From assembly GCA_902796975.1 (NCBI GenBank), contig CADBRF010000174.1:1-9912 (forward strand): a stretch of DNA of 9,912 nucleotides, read 5' to 3'. The notes beneath the pieces are model-generated. The model saw only the letters and a list, made by a program, of their open reading frames with translations. It had not been told where the DNA came from and ran no database searches. A program made the translations under genes and the position numbers. This DNA comes from an uncultured Coriobacteriaceae bacterium. GTDB taxonomy: Bacteria; Actinomycetota; Coriobacteriia; Coriobacteriales; QAMH01. Shown piece after piece: positions 1-7,879 of this stretch (position 1 is its first letter; every line of letters begins with the position of its first letter).

Positions 1-445
1 CCTTCACGTTGCCATCGGGGCGGACCATGATGTTGGCGGACTTGATATCGCGGTGGATGATGTCGTAGCCATGGGCAACGGAGAGGGCCTCGCACACCTG
101 GGAGGCAATCTCAGCGACCTTGCGCGGGTGGATGCGCCCACGCTGCTGGATTGCTGTCTTAAGGTCGGTTCCGCGTACGTATTCCATGACGATGTAATAG
201 GAATCTTGGTCGCGGCCCCAGTCGTAGATATTGACGATATAGGGGCTGGAGAGGTTGGCAGCTGCCTGTGCCTCCTGCCTGAATCGCGCCGCAAAGTTGG
301 CATCCGCGGCATACTGCGGAAGCATCACCTTCACAGCGACAGTACGTCCAAGGGTGGTGTCGATGGCCTTGTAGACTTCAGCCATGCCGCCAATGCCGAT
401 CCTCTCGGTCACCTGATACCGGCTGCCGTATATTTTCTGTGCCAC
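1..445 (-). CDS. pknB: PknB-type Ser/Thr protein kinase, N-terminal part (gene runs off the left end)
   Basis: The first 148 codons of a eukaryotic-type Ser/Thr kinase are visible; the rest lies outside the window. I chose a GTG start at 445 because an AGGAG at 453-457 sits 7 nt upstream and the N-terminus (VAQKIYGSRYQVTERIG) matches the family. Kinase features in order: glycine-rich loop GIGGMAEV at residues 17-24, ATP-anchoring Lys39 in VAVKV, helix-C Glu58 in FRQEA, and catalytic loop HRDIKSAN at 131-138 with Asp133. It is thus an active-looking RD kinase. In actinobacteria PknB is a membrane kinase with extracellular PASTA repeats that phosphorylates cell-wall and division proteins on Thr. 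The transmembrane and PASTA parts cannot be seen here. It follows the SEDS-PBP gene in the same direction after a 213-nt gap and may have its own promoter. The family call is very secure; the exact paralogue (PknA or PknB) is less so. Confidence 0.92.
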   Translation of the reverse strand, partial: MAQKIYGSRYQVTERIGIGGMAEVYKAIDTTLGRTVAVKVMLPQYAADANFAARFRQEAQAAANLSSPYIVNIYDWGRDQDSYYIVMEYVRGTDLKTAIQQRGRIHPRKVAEIASQVCEALSVAHGYDIIHRDIKSANIMVRPDGNVK

Positions 446-490
446 TCTCTCGCTCCTGTCCTTCGTACACGCGAAGCGCGCATTTCAAAC

Positions 491-496
491 ATTCTA
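491..496 (-). promoter_or_regulatory. Possible -10 box for pknB
   Basis: On the minus strand TAGAAT lies 46 nt upstream of the pknB GTG, giving a predicted leader of roughly 40 nt. No good -35 hexamer sits at 16-18 nt spacing. A small inverted repeat, GACCG-8 nt-CGGTC (503-520), covers the spacer and could be an operator. The leader also holds a short GC hairpin, CGCG-CTT-CGCG, just upstream of the ribosome binding site. This is a weak prediction. Confidence 0.3.
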
Positions 497-540
497 ACCA
501 ATGACCGTCACTCTGCGGTCTAGCGCTCAATGCAATCTGT

Positions 541-594
541 AAAAACCCTCATATGCGTCGCTTGGCTGCTGCGCCGTACGCTTCTGCCAGAGGG
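541..594 (-). terminator. Possible bulged intrinsic terminator after the SEDS-PBP gene
   Basis: On the minus strand CCCTC (590-594) pairs with GAGGG (546-550), followed directly by TTTTT (541-545). Inside it TGGC (586-589) pairs with GCCA (563-566) and a 3-bp GCG/CGC tip closes the loop, but a 12-nt bulge interrupts the right arm. It could end or attenuate transcription between the SEDS-PBP gene and pknB. The remainder of the 446-658 gap contains another 6-bp hairpin at 599-619 without a T tract, and no gene I can support. Confidence 0.25.
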
Positions 595-658
595 AGTCTT
601 CTCAGCCTGAAATTGAGAACGGTTCGGGAAGGCGGGCTACTCCATTGCTTATGCTTCA

Positions 659-3424
659 TCAGAGTGCCCCCAATGCCTCGAGTGCTGCCTCGAACACGCT
701 GCCCGCACGTGGTGCGGCAACTTCGCCGCCGCTGTTGCCCTGTTCGATGAGGATGGCAACGGTCACGCTCTTGCCGTTTGCGGTTGCAGTGCCCACGAAC
801 CAGGCGTCCGAGTTTTCGTTATTGGTTTCGGCGGTGCCGGTTTTGCCCATGACGGTCGCGCCACCCACGTTGGCGGCGGTGCCTGAGCCTTCTTCCACAA
901 CGCCCTTGAGGATTTCCTGCTCTTCCTGGGCGGCGCTTGCGGAAATCGCCTGCCCGAGAATCTGCGGAGACGTAGTGGAGATGATCTCGCCCGAAGACGA
1001 GAGGACGGAGTCGACGATATAGGGCTTGAGCACGGTGCCGTTATTGGCGATGGCTGCCATGACAACGGCCATCTGCATGGGCGTTGCCTGCGGGCCGGCA
1101 GGGCTCTTATGCTCGCCGACGGGCTGGCCGACGCCCGACCACGCCGTTTCCCACTCGGTCATCTCATTTGGATCGGGCATGAGCGAAGCGGTGAGCGAGA
1201 AGTCCTGGGCAAGGTCGTCGTTATTGAAGCCGAACTTCTCGGCGTAGGAGACGAGCTTATCTGCCCCAAGCTGGTCGGAGATCTGCGCGAACACTGTGTT
1301 CGAAGAAACCTCGGTTGCACGTGCCACGGTGATGGTGCCGTGCTCCGCCTCGTGGTAATTGGTGATGGGGGCATTGCCAATCTCGATTTCCGAGGGCGAG
1401 TCATAGAGAGAATCTGCAGAGACAGTGTCGGTGTCGAGAGCTGCACCCAGCGTCACGGTCTTGAAGGAAGAACCGGGAGCGTAAAGCGAGGAGGTCGCGC
1501 GGTTGAGGAGCGAGCCGCTCGTGTCTGAACTGCCCAGAAGGTCTTCCACGTCGCCTGCGCTGTAGGTGGGGGCGGAGACTTCGGCGAGCACGGCACCCGT
1601 CTTGGTGTCAAGCACGACGCATGCACCTTTATGGCCAGCGAGGGCGGACTCAGCGGCACGTTGGATTTCGGCGTTGAGAGTGAGGCGGACATCGTTTCCG
1701 CTCGTCTGCATGCCCGCGTAGGAACGAAGCGCATCTCCCACGGTGGCGAAGTTCTGGTCTCCCACGAGCGTCTGGTTCATGGACGCCTCGACGCCAGATG
1801 CACCAAAACGCTGGGAGAAGTACCCCACCACGTGCGACGCGAGCGTGCCCTCGGGATATTCGCGCGTGAAAGTGCCGTTCTCGTTTTCAACGGACTTGGC
1901 GAGCACGATGTTATCGGAGGTGAGAATGGCGCCACGTTCGCGCTCTGCCTCTTTGATGAGCGTGTGGTTATTGCCGGGCATGGTCTGGAGCTCTTGCGCC
2001 TTGAAAACCTGCAGGTAGGTGAGGTTGGCGATGAGCAGCGCGAAGAGAATAGCGAAGAAGGTGATGAGGATGGTGAGACGCTTGCCCAGGGCTGCGCGTC
2101 CCAGAACGCCGGAGCCACCCACCTTGCTGAAGCTTATGGTGGTGGTCATCTCCGTTTCGAGACCCGTGCCCTCGTCGCCTGCGCGGAGCAGGAGGCCGAG
2201 GATGATGAAGCTCGAGAGGAGCGAGGACCCACCCAGGCTCATGAAGGGGAGGGTCAAGCCTGTCAGAGGGATGAAATCCGTATCGCCGGCAATGATGATG
2301 AAGGCCTGAAGACAGATGGAAGCAGTGAGACCGACTGCCGTGAAGGCTGCGACATCGCTCTTGGCACGAGCAGCCGTGGCAAGGCCGCGCACTGCGAAGA
2401 GCATGAAGAGGATGATGACGCCGGCCGCGCCGAGCAGGCCCATCTCCTCGGCGATGGCGGAGAAGATGAAGTCGTTTTGGACCTCGGGGATGAGCGTGGG
2501 CATGCCGCGTCCGATGCCTGTTCCGAACATGCCGCCGTCGGCAACGGAGTAGAGCGACTGTACCAGCTGGTAGCCCGTACCCGAAGGGTCGGCAAAGGGG
2601 TCGCGCCAGATGGCGATACGCACCTGCACGTGGTCGAAGATGGTGTAGAGGCCAAAAGCACCCACGGCAACGAGCGCAAGGGCGATGAAGATGTAGGAGA
2701 GCCTTCCTGTTGCTGCATAGAGCATGGCGAGGAAGATGCCGAAGCAGAGAAGCGCGCTGCCCAGGTCCTTTTCGAAGACGACGATGAGAAGGGAGACTGC
2801 CCACATGGCCAGGAGTGGCATGAGGGTATGAAAATCTGGCAGCTTGATGCCTATGCGAGTGGACCTGAACACAGAGAGCATCTCGCGGTTTTCCGCCAGA
2901 TAGGACGCCAGGAAGAGCACGAGGAATATCTTGGCGATTTCTCCCGGCTGGAAGGAGAAGCCAGCGATGCGAATCCAGATGCGCGAGCCGTTCGCCTCGT
3001 GGCCGAGCCCCGGGATGAGGGGCATGAGCAGGAGAATGAGAGCGATGAGCAGACAGGTGTACTTGTATTCGCCGATTTTCTCTAGCGAGGGCACGAGGAT
3101 AACCGTTGCCGCCATGAGAGCAACGCCGATGATCATGAGCGCTATCTGCCCGGGCGCATCATCAGGTGCTAGGCGCAGCACAAAGCAGATGCCGATGCCG
3201 CATATGGCAAAGGCAAGCGGAAGAAGTGCTGGATCGGCGCCCTTCGCGTAGCTGCGGAGGACGATATGGGCAACGAAGAACGAAGCGATGAGGGCGATGG
3301 GCACGGCAAAGGACGTAACCGTCAGCTCGGTGTTAGCGTTCACGAGCAGCATGGCGAAGAGCAGCAGCAAAACGGGCGCTGCTGCTATGAGAAGCCAGAG
3401 TTCTGTGTTACGACGAGCTTGCAT
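659..3424 (-). CDS. Fused SEDS glycosyltransferase (RodA/FtsW) and class B penicillin-binding protein
   Basis: A single 921-residue protein joins the two halves of a peptidoglycan synthase. Residues 1-415 are a multi-pass SEDS domain (about ten membrane segments) that polymerises lipid II. They contain EKDLGSALL at 218-226, GYQLVQSLYSVADGG near 284-298, and the conserved loop PEVQNDFIF, where Asp318 aligns with the catalytic Asp of RodA. A short linker (416-445) leads to one membrane helix (about 449-467) and a transpeptidase domain. Its active-site motifs are all present: S652-S-F-K655, S707-S-N709 and K861-T-G-T864. Elsewhere rodA/ftsW and pbpA are usually separate neighbouring genes. Both SEDS ends and the PBP N-terminus are cytoplasmic in the known families, so the fusion is topologically sound. 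The ATG start has an AGGAG at 3437-3441 with a rather long 12-nt spacing; the phosphatase stop is 17 nt upstream. A SEDS FtsW identity instead of RodA cannot be excluded; pbpA-like synteny favours RodA-PbpA. Confidence 0.94.
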   Translation of the reverse strand: MQARRNTELWLLIAAAPVLLLLFAMLLVNANTELTVTSFAVPIALIASFFVAHIVLRSYAKGADPALLPLAFAICGIGICFVLRLAPDDAPGQIALMIIGVALMAATVILVPSLEKIGEYKYTCLLIALILLLMPLIPGLGHEANGSRIWIRIAGFSFQPGEIAKIFLVLFLASYLAENREMLSVFRSTRIGIKLPDFHTLMPLLAMWAVSLLIVVFEKDLGSALLCFGIFLAMLYAATGRLSYIFIALALVAVGAFGLYTIFDHVQVRIAIWRDPFADPSGTGYQLVQSLYSVADGGMFGTGIGRGMPTLIPEVQNDFIFSAIAEEMGLLGAAGVIILFMLFAVRGLATAARAKSDVAAFTAVGLTASICLQAFIIIAGDTDFIPLTGLTLPFMSLGGSSLLSSFIILGLLLRAGDEGTGLETEMTTTISFSKVGGSGVLGRAALGKRLTILITFFAILFALLIANLTYLQVFKAQELQTMPGNNHTLIKEAERERGAILTSDNIVLAKSVENENGTFTREYPEGTLASHVVGYFSQRFGASGVEASMNQTLVGDQNFATVGDALRSYAGMQTSGNDVRLTLNAEIQRAAESALAGHKGACVVLDTKTGAVLAEVSAPTYSAGDVEDLLGSSDTSGSLLNRATSSLYAPGSSFKTVTLGAALDTDTVSADSLYDSPSEIEIGNAPITNYHEAEHGTITVARATEVSSNTVFAQISDQLGADKLVSYAEKFGFNNDDLAQDFSLTASLMPDPNEMTEWETAWSGVGQPVGEHKSPAGPQATPMQMAVVMAAIANNGTVLKPYIVDSVLSSSGEIISTTSPQILGQAISASAAQEEQEILKGVVEEGSGTAANVGGATVMGKTGTAETNNENSDAWFVGTATANGKSVTVAILIEQGNSGGEVAAPRAGSVFEAALEALGAL

Positions 3425-3441
3425 TGGGGGTGGCTGCTCCT

Positions 3442-4629
3442 CTATTGCTGCGTGGTGGTGCTGGACTGCCCAGTGTTGCTGGTGCTCGGCTGGGCAGGGG
3501 TTGCTTCAAGCGTGTCGGTACTAGCGGGGGCAAGCCCTGCGGTTTCCCGGTAGGACTGGATAAGGTTCTGCGCCTCGTCGAGAGAATCGACGGAGATGCC
3601 GTTTTCGAGTCTCGATGCCGTGGTAGGTGCGAGCACATCAGTCGGGACATCGGTCTTCTCCTCGAGCCAGGAGGCGTGGATGCCCATGAAGCTACCAGGC
3701 AGGCCACGGTAGATGCACACTACTCCGTCCTCCGCGATGAGGAAGTAGGAGTGGTTGATATAGGAGCTGATTCCAAAACCGGCGATGAGGAGGATCGCTG
3801 CAAACGCGATGGCCCAGAGGATGGGCGCGCGCTTGTGCTCCTTTTTGGCGGCGCGGCGGCGGTTGCCCTTGGTGACCACGTCCTCTTCGCTCTCGGGGAG
3901 CTTGCGGAGCGGGTCGACCACGACAACGGTCACGTTGTCCAAACCGCCAGCGGCAAGGGCCTCGGCGACGAGGGCGCTGCAGCAGCGGTTGGGGTCTGCG
4001 GCGTTGACGAGAATCGCCTCGATGACGTCATCGGTGACCATGCTGGAGAGGCCATCAGAGCAGAGGAGCAGACGATCGCCCTCTTCGACCTGCAGAGAAT
4101 AGGTGTCGGGGCGCATGTTCGGGTCGCTTCCCAGAGCGCGCGTGATGACGGAGCGCTGGGGATGGTAGCGCGCCTCTTCCTCGGTAATGCGGCCCTGCTC
4201 GACGAGGTCGGCGACGAGGGAGTGATCACGGGTGAGCTTCTGGAGCTTGCCGTGATGCAGGAGGTATGCGCGTGAATCGCCCACTTGGGCGATGACGAGA
4301 TGGTTGCCATAGATGAGGGCCGCCGTCATGGTCGTGCCCATGCCGGGCTTGCCCGTGCCATCGGCGGCACCCCTCAGCACGGCGCGGTTTGCCATGCAGA
4401 CGGCTTCAGCGAGCTCTTGCGCGTTGGGGCCTTCGGGCACGTGCTCGAGCATAGTGTTGACCGCTATCTCGCTTGCGACCTCGCCTGCCTCATGCCCGCC
4501 CATGCCATCGGCAACTACGAAAAGCGGGGTCTCCGCAACGAAGCTGTCTTCGTTGTGGCTGCGGATATTGCCCACATCGGTGAGCGCCCCGTATATCTGT
4601 GGAATCTGATTGTTCTGCTTGGAACTCAT
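3442..4629 (-). CDS. pstP: PstP-type PP2C Ser/Thr phosphatase, membrane-anchored
   Basis: A 395-residue PPM/PP2C phosphatase that by family removes phosphate from Thr/Ser on the kinases, FHA proteins and wall enzymes. The cytoplasmic domain (about 10-240) shows the metal-site motifs TDVGNIRSHNED (17-28, with Asp18), DGMGGHEAG (41-49), GTTMTAALI (98-106), QVGDSRAYL (115-123), LTRDHSLV, ITRALG, CSDG (190-193, Asp192) and GLDN (229-232, Asp231). A basic stretch precedes one transmembrane helix at about 269-291. The outside tail (about 292-395) contains the GVVCIYRGLPG segment seen in actinobacterial PstP proteins and ends in a low-complexity Ser/Thr/Pro stretch. Its ATG overlaps the fhaB stop as ATGA, which implies translational coupling; I see only a weak Shine-Dalgarno. 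All catalytic Asp residues are present. Confidence 0.94.
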   Translation of the reverse strand: MSSKQNNQIPQIYGALTDVGNIRSHNEDSFVAETPLFVVADGMGGHEAGEVASEIAVNTMLEHVPEGPNAQELAEAVCMANRAVLRGAADGTGKPGMGTTMTAALIYGNHLVIAQVGDSRAYLLHHGKLQKLTRDHSLVADLVEQGRITEEEARYHPQRSVITRALGSDPNMRPDTYSLQVEEGDRLLLCSDGLSSMVTDDVIEAILVNAADPNRCCSALVAEALAAGGLDNVTVVVVDPLRKLPESEEDVVTKGNRRRAAKKEHKRAPILWAIAFAAILLIAGFGISSYINHSYFLIAEDGVVCIYRGLPGSFMGIHASWLEEKTDVPTDVLAPTTASRLENGISVDSLDEAQNLIQSYRETAGLAPASTDTLEATPAQPSTSNTGQSSTTTQQ

Positions 4630-5039
4630 GCGCGTCCAATCTTGATGTCTACATTGCCCACTGTCACGGTGTCTCCCGCGGAGCAGGCAGTCATTTCATG
4701 TACGGGCTTGCCGTTGAGCAGCGTCCCGTTGGTCGAGTTGAGGTCCTCGACCATGAGGCTTGTCCCCACAAGGGAGAAGCGGGCGTGGCGGCCGGAAACG
4801 TAGCCGGTGGGGATGAGGATATCCGCCCCGGGTGCGCGGCCGACGATGATAGGTCCGTTGACCACGATGCGAACGCCACGCAGCGTCTTCGGGCCCTTTT
4901 CGACGGTAACGGTCCACGACTTCACTTTTTTGTTCTGCCCCTTCACGAGGCCAATGCCCGTACGCATAGCTGCGAAGAGAAAGAGGTAGAGCAACGCGAC
5001 AAGCGCGAGCCTACCTGCCAATAGCAGGATGTCGACCAC
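4626..5039 (-). CDS. fhaB: FhaB-type membrane-anchored FHA-domain protein
   Basis: A 137-residue protein with an N-terminal membrane helix (about 4-25), a short basic linker and one C-terminal FHA domain (about 50-137). The phosphothreonine-binding residues are all present: GR at 67-68, S82-G-R-H85 and N101-S-T-N104-G105. By family it binds phosphothreonine peptides made by the neighbouring kinases; the mycobacterial counterpart (FhaB/FipA) links kinase signalling to division and wall synthesis. The start is GTG at 5039, supported by AGGAAGG at 5047-5053, 7 nt upstream and inside the fhaA 3' end. Only 3 nt separate it from the fhaA stop, and its own stop overlaps the phosphatase start by 4 nt. 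The size and layout match the family closely. Confidence 0.93.
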   Translation of the reverse strand: MVDILLLAGRLALVALLYLFLFAAMRTGIGLVKGQNKKVKSWTVTVEKGPKTLRGVRIVVNGPIIVGRAPGADILIPTGYVSGRHARFSLVGTSLMVEDLNSTNGTLLNGKPVHEMTACSAGDTVTVGNVDIKIGRA

Positions 5040-5042
5040 GAT

Positions 5043-6104
5043 TTAGCCTTCCTGGAATTCGAGCTGAACTGCACCGAGGCCGAGCACATCGCCGTTGTAG
5101 ATGCGGCTCTGGTTGACATGCTCCCCGTTGACCCTGGTTCCGTTCGTGGAGCCGGTGTCGCGGATGAGCCAGCCGTTCTCGTCGCGGAGAATCTCGCCAT
5201 GGTGACGGGAGACGCTCGGATCGTTGATGATGATGTCGCAGGAGGTGCCGCGGCCGATAACAACGCGCGTGCCCTGGAGCGGGTAGCGCTGGAGCGTGGT
5301 GTAGTCGTAGAGAGCCGCCGCAGGGGGCTGCTCGGGAACCGCGTTGAGAAGCACCGTCTCGTTGGCGTCTTCGTCAACCGCTACAGGGCGAGCAACGGCT
5401 GCGGGCATCACGGGCTCTGGCTCGGGCGCGGGAGCAGGAGCCGGTTCGGGCACTGGTGCCGCCACTGGTGCGGCAGCTGCAACGGCGCTGCCCGCGAAGT
5501 CATCTGCTGGCTCGCTGGTCTCGCCCCAAGGCTCGTCTGCAGAGGTGGGGGTGTAGTAGTCCTCGGAAGCGGGCACAGGCTCTTCCGCGACGGGGGCGCT
5601 GGACGGCGCGAAGGCATCCGAAGGCTCAAACGCGTCTTCCGGCATGTAGGCCTCGGGAGCTGGGGGCTCTGGCGTGCGTGGTCCCCTGCTCGGAGCCTCG
5701 ATGCCGTAGTGCTCCATCTCTTCCTTGCGGAGTTCGTCAATGATCTGCGGGCTCACGTTTTCGGCGATGATGTCGAAACGGCCGTGCTTGAGCGTGTCGT
5801 CCACGATAAAGCGGACGAGGGGAGGGCAGTCGAAAATGAGGCCCGAAGATTCAGCGCGGCCCGTGAGGTAGGTCTCGATTTGGCCCGCCAGGGAAGGGTA
5901 GTACCCGCTCATGCGGGCATCGTCCTGAGTGGATACGAGCACGTTATAGAGGGTAGGCGCATACTCATGTCCTACGCCAACCATCTTCTCTCGCTGCATC
6001 TCCTTGTAGGCGCGCTTGGCAATCTTGACGGGCTCGATGCCGCCTTTGCCGCCGCCTTCGATGATATCTTCTGCTTTATTCTCGAAACGGGAGAACAGAC
6101 CCAT
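5043..6104 (-). CDS. fhaA: FhaA-type protein: DUF3662 N-terminal domain plus C-terminal FHA domain
   Basis: A 353-residue cytoplasmic protein. Residues 1-120 form the conserved FhaA N-terminal domain (starts MGLFSRFENKAEDIIEGG; includes EYAPTLYNVLVS and RFDIIAENV). Residues 135-245 are a disordered, Pro/Ala/Glu-rich linker with a PAPAPAPEPEP run. Residues 265-353 are an FHA domain with GR at 284-285, S297-V-S-R-H301, and T320-N321-G322. In mycobacteria FhaA is phosphorylated by PknA/PknB and binds phosphorylated MviN, tying lipid II flux to the kinases. A Thr-containing acidic segment (VDEDANETVLL, about 243-253, Thr250) just before the FHA domain could be a phosphoacceptor; this is inference. 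ATG start with AGGAAGG at 6114-6120, spacing 9 nt. One nucleotide separates it from the kinase stop (TGATATG), so the two are probably translationally coupled. Confidence 0.93.
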   Translation of the reverse strand: MGLFSRFENKAEDIIEGGGKGGIEPVKIAKRAYKEMQREKMVGVGHEYAPTLYNVLVSTQDDARMSGYYPSLAGQIETYLTGRAESSGLIFDCPPLVRFIVDDTLKHGRFDIIAENVSPQIIDELRKEEMEHYGIEAPSRGPRTPEPPAPEAYMPEDAFEPSDAFAPSSAPVAEEPVPASEDYYTPTSADEPWGETSEPADDFAGSAVAAAAPVAAPVPEPAPAPAPEPEPVMPAAVARPVAVDEDANETVLLNAVPEQPPAAALYDYTTLQRYPLQGTRVVIGRGTSCDIIINDPSVSRHHGEILRDENGWLIRDTGSTNGTRVNGEHVNQSRIYNGDVLGLGAVQLEFQEG

Positions 6105-6105
6105 A

Positions 6106-7836
6106 TCAATCTACCTTCCTATACGGCGCCCCAAGAGCGCAGATAACTAACATAATCGCCAGCGAAGCAAGCAGAGAACCTGTCCACTGGGCTCCAGGCG
6201 CAACCCAAGCGCCCATTTGCAAACGCATCGGCCCCATGACTGCCAGGCACATGATGGCTGCTGCGCATAAAACACCAAGTATCGATAATACCCTTGTGCG
6301 ACGTGAACACAGAAGAGACATCGAAAATGCAGACAAAACGTATCCGAGCGACAAAATCCACAGATTTGGCTGCCCCAGGATGTTTGCCGCCAGCATGTTC
6401 GGGTCAGTGCCTCCTTCTGGCGCGCTCATCGGCATGAAGGTGTTGACGTGCAGTAAGGGCGGGCTTCCCTGGGTTGCGATTCCCAGGGTGACAACCAGCA
6501 CGCAGCTCATGGCCGTGGCGACGATCGCCTTGACCGGTGGGAGCACGAACCCCGAGATGAGCGGGGTGAGCGGCGTGAGGAAGGCGAGCCCGAGGGGGGC
6601 GGCAGAAAGCATGCAGTTCACGTTCGCGGTGCTGGTGTGGACGGTTGCCGCAAACCAGGCAATCGCGCAGGCGATAAGCGCAATGCCAAGCGCAGGTGCA
6701 ACGCCGGGAGCGGCGACCATGCCAGCAGAGAGGACGACGAGAGCGACGAGCCCTCCGACTGGTGGCCAGATGGCAGCCAGCGCTGCGGGGATGAGGCCCA
6801 GCGCGAGGGCGATCTCTATGCTCAACACGCCAAATGCCGTAAGCCCCACGACGCTAATCCACATGCATATGCAGGCGCAGACTGCCCTCCCCAGAACGGT
6901 GACTGCCCTCTGCGGAATGCGATCCCAGACCGATGCATCCGGTGCGCCGTTATAGTCTTCGTCCATGTCTTGAGTGGCGCGGGCGAGCTGTTTCAGTTCT
7001 GCGGTGCCTTGTTTCACATTGCCCAGCAGCGGCATGATTGCGTCGAGAAAATCGAGAATGGTCTCAAAGCGCTCTTCGCGGTTGGGGTCGAAGGCGGAAA
7101 AGAGCACGTCGTCGATCTCTGGAGAGATGTCAGTGCGAAGCGAGCTCGGTGCCGCCACGTCAAAACGGTCCATGAGACGCTCGCTTGTCTCCAAGCTGGA
7201 GGCGACGAACGGTGCTCTGCCGGTGAGCATTTCATAGACAACCAGGGCGAAGGCGAATTCGTCGCATCGCTGGTCGAGGTCGGTGCCTTCCATCTGCTCG
7301 GGAGGCATGTAGCCAATCGTGCCGCCACTTGCCTGCCCAAACCCCTGGATGTCCGCAAGCTCTGAAATGCCGAAGTCGCTCACCTTCACGTGCCCGTTCA
7401 TGTCGATGAGGATGTTCTCGGGCTTGATGTCCAGATGCAGGACCTGGTTCTCGTGCGCGAAATCGAGAGCGTCTCCCACGGCATCGGTAATCGCTGCGAT
7501 GACGTCGAGGCTCAGCATATGCTCTTCATCGTTGGCGATGAGCTGCGCGACGGTTGGCCCCTCGATGGCTTCCATGATGAGAAGCGCCTCGTTGTCTGTA
7601 ACCTCGAAGTCGATGACGGAGACGATGGAGGGGTGGCTGAGCATTGCTCCCGTTCGAGCTTCGGCAAGTCCGGGCACGGGCGCGCCTGCCCGCTCGTCCG
7701 TCTGGATGAGAGGAATGCGTTTGATGGCGACCCGGCGCTGGATACGCGTGTCCCAACATATTTGAACTGTGCCGCTGCCGCCCTCGCCCGCGATGCTGAT
7801 GGGGCGATAGCGGTCAAGGATGAGATCCTCAGACAC
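6106..7836 (-). CDS. Multi-pass membrane Ser/Thr protein kinase with non-RD (HLD) catalytic loop
   Basis: A 576-residue protein heading the operon. Residues about 8-265 are a Hanks-type kinase domain: glycine loop GEGGSGTV (17-24), VAIK with Lys39, helix-C Glu59, HLDIKPEN at 134-141 with catalytic Asp136, DFG at 154-156, and GTIGYMPPEQ at 172-181. The Arg of the usual HRD is Leu135, and the activation segment has few Ser/Thr (158, 170, 173). It is therefore a non-RD kinase that may not need activation-loop phosphorylation. Residues about 266-310 are an acidic cytoplasmic linker. From about 316 to 570 there are roughly nine hydrophobic segments with a longer polar loop at 455-490, in place of the single helix plus PASTA repeats of PknB. 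This part may be a membrane sensor; no function is known to me. The GTG start is fixed by an in-frame TAA directly before it, since the following residues are needed for the kinase fold. The SD is weak (GAG, 5 nt upstream). Confidence 0.9.
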   Translation of the reverse strand: MSEDLILDRYRPISIAGEGGSGTVQICWDTRIQRRVAIKRIPLIQTDERAGAPVPGLAEARTGAMLSHPSIVSVIDFEVTDNEALLIMEAIEGPTVAQLIANDEEHMLSLDVIAAITDAVGDALDFAHENQVLHLDIKPENILIDMNGHVKVSDFGISELADIQGFGQASGGTIGYMPPEQMEGTDLDQRCDEFAFALVVYEMLTGRAPFVASSLETSERLMDRFDVAAPSSLRTDISPEIDDVLFSAFDPNREERFETILDFLDAIMPLLGNVKQGTAELKQLARATQDMDEDYNGAPDASVWDRIPQRAVTVLGRAVCACICMWISVVGLTAFGVLSIEIALALGLIPAALAAIWPPVGGLVALVVLSAGMVAAPGVAPALGIALIACAIAWFAATVHTSTANVNCMLSAAPLGLAFLTPLTPLISGFVLPPVKAIVATAMSCVLVVTLGIATQGSPPLLHVNTFMPMSAPEGGTDPNMLAANILGQPNLWILSLGYVLSAFSMSLLCSRRTRVLSILGVLCAAAIMCLAVMGPMRLQMGAWVAPGAQWTGSLLASLAIMLVICALGAPYRKVD

Positions 7837-7879
7837 TTATTCTCGTTTCCACGTTTAAAGCTATATTTCGAGTGAGACG

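Noticed and set aside
1631..3085. 484-codon open frame on the plus strand opposite the SEDS-PBP gene
   Set aside because: Its translation is rich in E, D, G and H with no recognisable fold, and it lies wholly antisense to a gene with intact catalytic motifs. Long shadow frames are expected at this GC.
3424..4275. 283-codon plus-strand frame opposite the phosphatase
   Set aside because: It mirrors the PP2C gene, whose motifs are all in the minus frame; there is no independent support.
5118..6146. 342-codon plus-strand open frame opposite fhaA
   Set aside because: It is antisense to a well-supported FhaA frame and its translation resembles no family I know.
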